A DNA stretch of 18,210 nucleotides from Enterocloster bolteae. Its GTDB lineage: Bacteria > Bacillota_A > Clostridia > Lachnospirales > Lachnospiraceae. Below are positions 12,812 to 18,210 of the stretch, one piece after another. Position 1 is the first letter of the stretch; every line of letters begins with the position of its first letter. Location: NCBI GenBank assembly GCA_021769025.1, contig JAETTS010000011.1, forward strand, positions 1 to 18,210, read 5' to 3'. The notes under the pieces were generated by a model. It was not told where the DNA came from and ran no database searches. It worked only from the letters and a program-made list of their open reading frames with translations. The translations under genes were made by a program, and so were the position numbers.

Positions 12812-13123
12812 GTGGACTATTTAGATGAGCATAAAAGAATCTTTGCGTTCGTGACAGCGTTTCTTGTAACCGCTGTGCTGCTTCTCTCTGGCTTTTTTAT
12901 TGTCACACATATAGAACATGAGTGTACAGGTGAGGATTGTCCTGTCTGCGCGGAGCTTCAGGAATGCGCTGCTACGATCCGCTTGATAACAGAAGCAGCA
13001 GGAACAGGAGCCATCGTCATCTTTGCATATATCATTACTCAAAAACTCTTATCATCTTACCAGACTGGACTCTATCTGTGCCCGGTTTCTTTGGTCAGCT
13101 TAAAAATCCGATTAGATAATTAA
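12812..13123 (+). CDS. Small two-helix membrane protein with Cys/His motif, zinc-cluster associated
   Basis: This 103-residue protein has a GTG start seven bases after GGAGG (12800-12804). Two membrane segments are predicted at about 11-32 and 62-80. Between them lies a short loop with His33, His36, Cys38, Cys43, Cys46 and Cys52 (HECTGEDCPVCAELQEC), which looks like a metal-binding or redox site. With the positive N-terminus inside, the loop would face outward. I recall similar HxCTGEDCPVC proteins beside zinc or manganese transport genes in Firmicutes, but no function is established that I can cite. Here it lies between zur and the zinc-binding lipoprotein gene. It could help load zinc onto the transporter or sense it at the surface; this is inferred. 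Confidence 0.75.
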   Translation: MDYLDEHKRIFAFVTAFLVTAVLLLSGFFIVTHIEHECTGEDCPVCAELQECAATIRLITEAAGTGAIVIFAYIITQKLLSSYQTGLYLCPVSLVSLKIRLDN

Positions 13124-13134
13124 AACTTTCTTTC

Positions 13135-13248
13135 AACAAGGCGGTTTTCTATCCATATAACCGTTATCCTCTGGAATGGTGTACTCTGTGTATCAGGATA
13201 CACGGTTTGGCGGAGATACGTTTGGACTGGGAACACGCCTTGTTTTTT
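13135..13248 (+). promoter_or_regulatory. Large stem closed by a T-run, attenuator-like intercistronic structure
   Basis: AACAAGGCG (13135-13143) pairs perfectly with CGCCTTGTT (13236-13244), and a run of six T covers 13243-13248. Inside is a second perfect inverted repeat, GTGTATC-AG-GATACAC (13188-13203), whose two-base gap suits a protein operator better than a hairpin. The arrangement, long closing stem plus T-run before the znuA start, resembles a riboswitch or attenuator, but no known class is recognised. Confidence 0.4.
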
Positions 13249-13305
13249 GTGTGCTTGTATACCTGCTATTACTGTAAAAAAACACATTTCAGGAGGATGA
13301 TTATT

Positions 13306-14400
13306 ATGAATAAAAAATTAAATTCTACATTCTGCACACTGGCTGTGACAGCAATGGTTTCTGTTGCTATGCTTTCAGGGTGCTCAGGTACCACCGCTGC
13401 ACCAGGGGCTTCTGATACAGACCAGGCTTCAACCACCGCTGTGGCAGGTGGAGATAAGAGTATGGGCGAGGCGTCAATGGAGGCAGAGAACACCGATGCT
13501 GGGATTGAATCAAAGGATACGGACGGACAGAAGCTGAAGGTAATGGCCAGCTTTTATCCTATGTATGATTTTGCTGTCAAAATCGGCGGTGATAAAGCGG
13601 AGGTGACCAATATGGTTCCGGCCGGCACAGAGCCCCATGACTGGGAACCGGCCGCAGCCGATATTAAGAATTTGGAGGAAGCGGCTCTTTTTGTCTACAG
13701 CGGCGGGGGTATGGAGCATTGGGTGGAGGATGTGCTTGCTAGCCTGGAAACAAAGAAGTTGGTATCGGTGGAAGCTTCCGCCGGAGTTACACTCAGATCA
13801 GGACACATTCATGATGAGGAAGAACATAAGGGAGCGGAGGAACACACAGAGGAAGAAGAACATGGCCATGACCACGGCCAGTTTGATCCCCATGTATGGC
13901 TCAGCCCTGTGAACGCAAAGAAAGAAATGGAAAACATTAAGAATGCTTACGTTAAGGCAGACCCGGAAAACAAAGATTACTATGAAAAAAATTATCAGAC
14001 CTATACAGCCGAGTTTGATAAATTGGATCAGGAATATAAAGATACGTTGTCTGCCCTGCCTAATAAGAGCATTGTAGTGTCTCATGAAGCGTTCGGTTAT
14101 CTCTGCGATGCCTATGGACTGACTCAGATGGGCATCGAGGGATTGTCTCCTGATTCGGAACCGGACCCGGCAAGAATGGCGGAGATCATTGACTTTGTAA
14201 AGGCCAATCACGTCAAAGTTATTTTCTTTGAAGAACTGGTAAGCCCGAAGGTGGCCGAGACAATTGCGGCGGAAACAGGAGCCCAGACCCGGGTGTTAAA
14301 TCCACTAGAAGGATTAAGCGATGAGGAACTAAAAAATGGCGCAGATTATTTCTCTGTGATGGAGGATAACTTAAAGCAGCTGAAAGCTGCACTTGAATAA
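13306..14400 (+). CDS. znuA: Zinc ABC transporter substrate-binding lipoprotein (ZnuA/AdcA type)
   Basis: This 364-residue cluster 9 (ZnuA/TroA) solute-binding lipoprotein captures zinc outside the membrane. The ATG at 13306 has AGGAGG nine bases upstream and starts a proper lipoprotein signal: MNKK, a hydrophobic core, and lipobox LSGC with Cys26. A Ser/Thr/Ala/Glu-rich linker (27-75) follows. The binding core begins KVMASFYPMYDFAVKIGG. Likely metal ligands are His111 (AGTEPHDWEP), His196 (FDPHVWLSP) and His260 (VVSHEAFGYL), with an acidic residue later in the C-terminal lobe. The His/Glu-rich loop at about 167-190 (HIHDEEEHKG, then EEEHGHDHG) marks zinc rather than manganese specificity. 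The ATPase and permease genes follow directly. Upstream in-frame codons to 13207 lack a ribosome site and would bury the signal peptide. Confidence 0.93.
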   Translation: MNKKLNSTFCTLAVTAMVSVAMLSGCSGTTAAPGASDTDQASTTAVAGGDKSMGEASMEAENTDAGIESKDTDGQKLKVMASFYPMYDFAVKIGGDKAEVTNMVPAGTEPHDWEPAAADIKNLEEAALFVYSGGGMEHWVEDVLASLETKKLVSVEASAGVTLRSGHIHDEEEHKGAEEHTEEEEHGHDHGQFDPHVWLSPVNAKKEMENIKNAYVKADPENKDYYEKNYQTYTAEFDKLDQEYKDTLSALPNKSIVVSHEAFGYLCDAYGLTQMGIEGLSPDSEPDPARMAEIIDFVKANHVKVIFFEELVSPKVAETIAAETGAQTRVLNPLEGLSDEELKNGADYFSVMEDNLKQLKAALE

Positions 14401-14420
14401 AAACAGGAACAGGAGTACTG

Positions 14421-15131
14421 ATGATGGATGTCATTGCAGTGAAAGGACTGGATTTTTCCTATGGAAATACCCAGATATTAAAGAATATCAATTTTACTGT
14501 TCCCGAGGGCCGATTTGCGGTTCTATTGGGACCAAACGGGGCAGGAAAAAGCACCCTGATAAAGCTCATGCTGGGGGAACTTCCGCTAAGTGGACAAACA
14601 GGTAAGATTGAACTTCTGGGGCAGGAGATTCGGCAGTTTAAAGACTGGAAGAAGATCAGCTACGTTTCCCAAAACGGTATGGCATCCTGTCAGAATTTTC
14701 CCGCTTCCGTAGAGGAGTTTGTCCAAGCAGGTCTATACACCCAAATTGGAAAGTTCCGGTTTGCCGGAAAAAGGGAGAGGGAGCAGGTTCGCCGTGTGCT
14801 GCATCAAGTCGGTATGGGAGATTTTGCAAAACGGCTGATTGGCCGACTATCCGGAGGGCAGCAACAGAGGGTCCTGCTGGCAAGGGCGCTGATAAACGCC
14901 CCGCGGCTTTTGCTGCTGGATGAACCCACTTCCGGTATGGACGAAGACAGTACTACCTTATTTTACCGGCTGCTGTATCAGATTAACCGGGAGCAGGGGG
15001 TGACCATCTGGATTGTAACTCATGATCGGAAACGGCTCATGGCTTATGCAGACGATATCTGGCTTTTAGAAGATGAGAAGATGAAATTGGTCCAGCCAGG
15101 CAGAGAGGAGGGAGAGCATGGAAATCTTTGA
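14421..15131 (+). CDS. znuC: Zinc ABC transporter ATP-binding protein
   Basis: This 236-residue cytoplasmic ATPase powers zinc import. Walker A is GPNGAGKST (37-45), the Q-loop is around YVSQNG (81-86), the signature is LSGGQQQR (143-150), Walker B is LLLLDEPTSG (163-172) and the H-loop His is 201 (IVTHDRKR). Length is normal for ZnuC/AdcC. Two adjacent ATG codons (14421 and 14424) follow AGGAG (14411-14415); the second has the better eight-base spacing. The start is 20 bases after znuA. The 3' end overlaps the permease start by 14 bases, indicating coupled translation. All catalytic motifs look intact. Confidence 0.93.
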   Translation: MMDVIAVKGLDFSYGNTQILKNINFTVPEGRFAVLLGPNGAGKSTLIKLMLGELPLSGQTGKIELLGQEIRQFKDWKKISYVSQNGMASCQNFPASVEEFVQAGLYTQIGKFRFAGKREREQVRRVLHQVGMGDFAKRLIGRLSGGQQQRVLLARALINAPRLLLLDEPTSGMDEDSTTLFYRLLYQINREQGVTIWIVTHDRKRLMAYADDIWLLEDEKMKLVQPGREEGEHGNL

Positions 15132-15915
15132 ATATGCGTTCATGCAGCGGGCCTTTATTGTGGGCATTCTTCTGGCGGCCATTATCCCGTGTATCGGGCT
15201 AGTGATTGTATGTAAGCGTCTGTCCATGATTGGGGACGCCCTGTCCCATACCTCGCTGGCTGGGGTGGCGGCCGGGCTGCTCCTGGGGCTGAATCCTGTC
15301 TTGACCGCTGCGGCTGCCTGCGTGGTTGCCGCTATTGGGATTGAGGCGATACGCAGGAAGATTCCCAGATTTTCGGAAATGTCCATTGCTATCATTATGT
15401 CTGCCGGGATTGGCCTGGCGGGCGTTTTGTCAGGATTTATTAAAAATGCAGCCAATTTCAACAGCTTCGTGTTTGGAAGTATTGTGGCAATCAGTAACGG
15501 GGAGTTGTATCTGGTAATCGCCGTCAGCATGGCGGTTCTGCTTATGTTTCTGCTTATGTACAAAGAACTGTTTTATGTGTCTCTGGACGAACAAAGCGCC
15601 AGGCTGGCCGGGGTGCCCGTAAAGACAGTGAACTTTCTGTTTACTGTTTTAATCGCGGTGACAGTTTCTGTCGCTGCAAGGACGGTGGGGGCTCTCATCG
15701 TCTCATCCATGATGGTGGTTCCCGTGGCCTGCGCCATGCAGTTTGGAACGAGTTACCGTCAGACGCTTATTTTGGCGGTGGTTCTGGATATTCTGTTTAT
15801 GATTACAGGCTTGTTCGCTGCGTACTACCTGGGATTGAAGCCGGGCGGCACGATTGTGCTAGTGGGAGTATTGGTTTTGATATTAGTGTTTGTAGGAAAG
15901 AGAATTCTGAGATGA
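15118..15915 (+). CDS. znuB: Zinc ABC transporter permease (ABC-3 family)
   Basis: This 265-residue integral membrane protein forms the import channel. It is hydrophobic throughout, with about seven to eight membrane segments, for example around 10-35, 50-75, 85-115, 125-150, 170-195 and 215-260. Family landmarks include GDALSHTSLAGVAAG near 42-56, which lies in the cytoplasmic contact region, and VGALIVSSMMVVPVA near the middle of the second half. GAGGGAGAG precedes the ATG, inside the end of znuC. It pairs with the two preceding genes to form a complete importer. The deacetylase gene begins ten bases after its stop, so the operon probably continues. Confidence 0.92.
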   Translation: MEIFEYAFMQRAFIVGILLAAIIPCIGLVIVCKRLSMIGDALSHTSLAGVAAGLLLGLNPVLTAAAACVVAAIGIEAIRRKIPRFSEMSIAIIMSAGIGLAGVLSGFIKNAANFNSFVFGSIVAISNGELYLVIAVSMAVLLMFLLMYKELFYVSLDEQSARLAGVPVKTVNFLFTVLIAVTVSVAARTVGALIVSSMMVVPVACAMQFGTSYRQTLILAVVLDILFMITGLFAAYYLGLKPGGTIVLVGVLVLILVFVGKRILR

Positions 15916-15925
15916 AAATAATTAT

Positions 15926-17440
15926 ATGAAATTGCAAAAGAGAAAAAAGCAGTACGGAACAGTAGGAAAATATTGCGGCAGGGATTTGTATATTAAAAGA
16001 ACAGTTAGAGGGAGACTACAGAGAAGGATAGGCCTAAGAAGAGGTAAGAACCGATACCTCTGCCTGGCTATAATTTGCGTCTGCCTGCTGGCTACAGGCG
16101 GTCTGTTGTTTAAAATGAGAATACTTCTGGGTGATAGGGAAATATCGACCACGGCATCTGCCGCAGAGTCAGCTTCGGCTTCTGGCAAGGAAGCTTCGTC
16201 ATCTCCTGGTGAGAAAGCTTCACTATCCTTATTTGACAAGACGGATGAACTGCTGGCTCAGGTGGATAGAGCCGTTTCCCAGTATGACTATGACAGGGCT
16301 GTGGAGCTGCTTGTAGGAAACGGGGCTGATAAGGAAGATCCGAGGATTGGGGAAAAACTTTCTGATATTGAAGCGGTAAAGAAAACTCTGGTGGAACAGG
16401 ACATTTACCAGATTACCCATATATTCTTTCATATTCTGGTAGAAGACCCAGGAAGGACATTTCTAGACACAGCCCAGGGCAAGGGCTACAATTCTGTGAT
16501 GACCACGGTTCCGGAATTTGAAGCGATCCTGACTCAGATGTATCAGAGAGGTTATGTGCTGGTCGGCATTCACGATTTGGCGGAGGTGAGTGAGGACGAA
16601 ACAGGGATGGAACAGATGAGAGCGAAGAAAATCCTGCTTCCCCCGGGCAAAAAAGCATTTGTTATGAGCCAGGATGATGTCAATTACTATGAATACATGG
16701 AGGGGTCTGGCTGCGCGCGTAAAATACTTTTGGATGATCGTGGGAAACCAGTTTGCGAATACATGGATCAGGATGGAACTGTCTGGATTGGGGAATATGA
16801 CTTAGTTCCCATTCTCGACCGTTTCGTGGAGGAACATCCGGATTTTAGCTACAGAGGGGCCAAGGCAATCTTGGCCCTGACTGGATATAACGGTGTCCTG
16901 GGATACCGCACCGATGAAACGTACGATCCGGCTTCTCCAAACTATGATCCAGACATGAAACCAAATCCCAATATCGAGGAAGACCGGGCCTATGTAAAAA
17001 AACTAACACAGGCACTGAAAGAGGATGGTTATGAGTTTGCTTCCCACTCCTGGGGACATCGGGATTACGGGAAAATTGACCTTGAACATATGAAAGCAGA
17101 TATTGAGCGATGGGAAAAGAATGTGGCTCCTCTGCTTCCCGATCCCTGCGACATCATGATTTATCCCTTTGGATCCGATGTGGGGGACTGGAGGCCCTAT
17201 ACGGAAGAAAATGAAAAATACCGATACTTGCAGAGCCTGGGCTTCAGGTACTTCTGTAATGTGGATTCCAGACCATATTGGGTGGAAACAGGAGGCCAGT
17301 TCCTCCGGCAGGCCAGACGGAACCTGGACGGCTACCGGCTGTGGATGGATTATGGCTGCGGTGCAAATAGGCTGTCCGACTTAATTGATGTGAATACGGT
17401 ATTTGATGCGCGCAGGCCAACACCGGTTGGATGGAAGTAA
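15926..17440 (+). CDS. Membrane-anchored NodB-type (CE4) polysaccharide deacetylase-like protein
   Basis: This 504-residue protein has a basic cytoplasmic N-terminus, one membrane segment (about 44-62), a Ser/Ala/Glu linker (70-100), a helical region, then a NodB-like deacetylase domain. Expected motifs are seen: MSQDDVNYY with Asp250/Asp251, HSWGH with His374 and His378, and IYPFGSDVGDW at about 412-422. CE4 enzymes need a divalent metal, often zinc, and remove acetyl groups from cell-wall glycans; the substrate here is unknown. Between the Asp and His motifs lie over 120 residues, more than double the usual, including GEYDLVPILDRFVEEHPDFS and ALTGYNGVLGYRTD. The ribosome site is weak. Its place after znuB suggests it belongs to the zinc response, perhaps as a zinc-using enzyme. 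Confidence 0.8.
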   Translation: MKLQKRKKQYGTVGKYCGRDLYIKRTVRGRLQRRIGLRRGKNRYLCLAIICVCLLATGGLLFKMRILLGDREISTTASAAESASASGKEASSSPGEKASLSLFDKTDELLAQVDRAVSQYDYDRAVELLVGNGADKEDPRIGEKLSDIEAVKKTLVEQDIYQITHIFFHILVEDPGRTFLDTAQGKGYNSVMTTVPEFEAILTQMYQRGYVLVGIHDLAEVSEDETGMEQMRAKKILLPPGKKAFVMSQDDVNYYEYMEGSGCARKILLDDRGKPVCEYMDQDGTVWIGEYDLVPILDRFVEEHPDFSYRGAKAILALTGYNGVLGYRTDETYDPASPNYDPDMKPNPNIEEDRAYVKKLTQALKEDGYEFASHSWGHRDYGKIDLEHMKADIERWEKNVAPLLPDPCDIMIYPFGSDVGDWRPYTEENEKYRYLQSLGFRYFCNVDSRPYWVETGGQFLRQARRNLDGYRLWMDYGCGANRLSDLIDVNTVFDARRPTPVGWK

Positions 17441-17461
17441 GCAATACCGGTTGGTTGGAAG
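17422..17461 (+). repeat. Short tandem duplication at the deacetylase stop
   Basis: ACCGGTTGGATGGAAG (17422-17437) and ACCGGTTGGTTGGAAG (17446-17461) match at 15 of 16 bases with a 24-base offset. The first copy codes the last residues (PVGWK) and is followed directly by TAA; the second is non-coding. It looks like a recent local duplication. Confidence 0.7.
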
Positions 17462-17483
17462 CGGCCGTCAGAAAGGAGTGTAT

Positions 17484-18210
17484 ATGACGGATGTTTATGT
17501 GATATCTGGCTTTTTAGGAGCGGGAAAGACGACACTGATTAAAACCATGGTGCATTCCGCGTTCAAGAACAAGAAACTGGTTGTGATTGAAAATGACTTT
17601 GGGGAGGCCGGGATTGATGCCGGGCTGCTCAAGGAATGCAACTTGGCGGTTACCAGTTTAAGCGATGGGTGTATCTGCTGCAGTCTGACCGGAGACTTTG
17701 AGAAAGCGATGGAACGCATATTAAAGGACTACATACCGGATGCCGTATTGGTGGAACCATCCGGCGTGGTCAGATTATCCGATCTGATTAAAATCTGTTT
17801 AAAACAGGAGGACAGGGGCCTTATCCATCTGAAAAGGACAATAACCGTGGTGGATATACGGTCATTTGATAAATATAGAAAAAATTACGGGGGATTTTTT
17901 GAGGATCAGATTGCTTATGCTGATTTGATACTGCTAAGTCACCAAGAGGAAGGGGGGCAGGAAATTCAATCGGTTAAGATTAAAATTCAGGAAATGAATC
18001 CTGAAGCCAGAGTCGAGGCGGATTTTTGGGAATCCATTCCTGCATCTGTATTCCGGTATGGCCCGCGAAACAGCAACATTTTTAAGCTAGAAATGGAAGC
18101 AGCGGTCTCTATGAAACCTGTGCGGATTCGCAGCTGCAGGGAACCATCCCGTAGAACCGGTTTTATCAGGCGTCACTTCGCCAGGGATGTCTTTTCTTCT
18201 GTTACTATTG
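17484..18210 (+). CDS. COG0523 (CobW/G3E) GTPase, zinc metallochaperone-like, partial at 3' end
   Basis: At least 242 codons are open to the window end; no stop is reached. The ATG is five bases after AAAGGAG. Walker A is GFLGAGKTT (9-17). ENDFGE (36-41) is the usual switch motif. Cys63, Cys65 and Cys66 in DGCICCSLTG form the CxCC metal site. EPSG (91-94) is the Walker B-like segment, and FFEDQIAYAD (138-147) is conserved. The expected NKxD base-recognition motif after ADLILL is replaced by SHQEEGG (152-158), which is unusual. COG0523 proteins of zinc-repressed operons deliver zinc to client enzymes during starvation. Its position after znuABC fits that role. The C-terminal domain is only partly present. 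Confidence 0.85.
   Translation, partial: MTDVYVISGFLGAGKTTLIKTMVHSAFKNKKLVVIENDFGEAGIDAGLLKECNLAVTSLSDGCICCSLTGDFEKAMERILKDYIPDAVLVEPSGVVRLSDLIKICLKQEDRGLIHLKRTITVVDIRSFDKYRKNYGGFFEDQIAYADLILLSHQEEGGQEIQSVKIKIQEMNPEARVEADFWESIPASVFRYGPRNSNIFKLEMEAAVSMKPVRIRSCREPSRRTGFIRRHFARDVFSSVTI

Noticed and set aside
13207..13305. 33-residue N-terminal extension of ZnuA in the same frame
   Set aside because: No ribosome site precedes it, and it would place a Cys-rich stretch ahead of a proper lipoprotein signal that has its own AGGAGG.

Overview
The window looks like part of a chromosome-borne mobile element from a Gram-positive anaerobe of the Clostridia, probably Lachnospiraceae-like. This is inferred from the strong AGGAGG ribosome binding sites, TTG and GTG starts, moderate GC content, and gene families typical of integrative conjugative or mobilizable elements of gut Firmicutes. 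No rRNA, tRNA, CRISPR array, integrase or element end is visible.

Region 1 (1-about 10,950) is a conjugation or mobilization backbone. It opens with a divergent pair: an XRE-family repressor gene on the minus strand and a membrane-anchored NlpC/P60 peptidoglycan hydrolase on the plus strand. A promoter overlapped by a perfect inverted repeat lies between them. Four small element-type genes follow. Next comes a gene-less stretch (3545-3895) with hairpins and a 15-bp direct repeat, a good candidate for oriT. It leads into a ribbon-helix-helix relaxosome-type protein, a frameshifted gene remnant, a MobP3-like relaxase fused to about eleven Sel1 repeats, a DUF3991/Toprim primase-like protein, a VirD4-type coupling ATPase and a small winged-helix protein. 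The relaxase, accessory DNA-binding protein, primase and coupling protein would together process and deliver DNA. The T4SS core (VirB4, VirB6 and so on) is not in this window.

Region 2 (about 10,950-11,860) has no intact gene. It contains hairpins and a decayed reading frame interrupted by two in-frame TAA codons. It separates the backbone from what follows.

Region 3 (11,862-18,210) is a zinc homeostasis cluster, all on the plus strand: a Zur-like Fur regulator with a clear promoter; a 440-base gene-less leader rich in inverted repeats; a small two-helix membrane protein with a Cys/His motif; a lipoprotein zinc-binding subunit with a His-rich loop (ZnuA/AdcA type); the ABC ATPase and permease; a membrane-anchored NodB-type deacetylase; and a COG0523 (CobW/G3E) GTPase that runs off the window end. 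These genes plausibly form one or two zinc-responsive units that import zinc and deliver or use it.

The points most worth a second look are the putative oriT, the Sel1-relaxase fusion, the structured leaders around the zinc operon, the small Cys-motif membrane protein, and the missing NKxD motif in the COG0523 protein.
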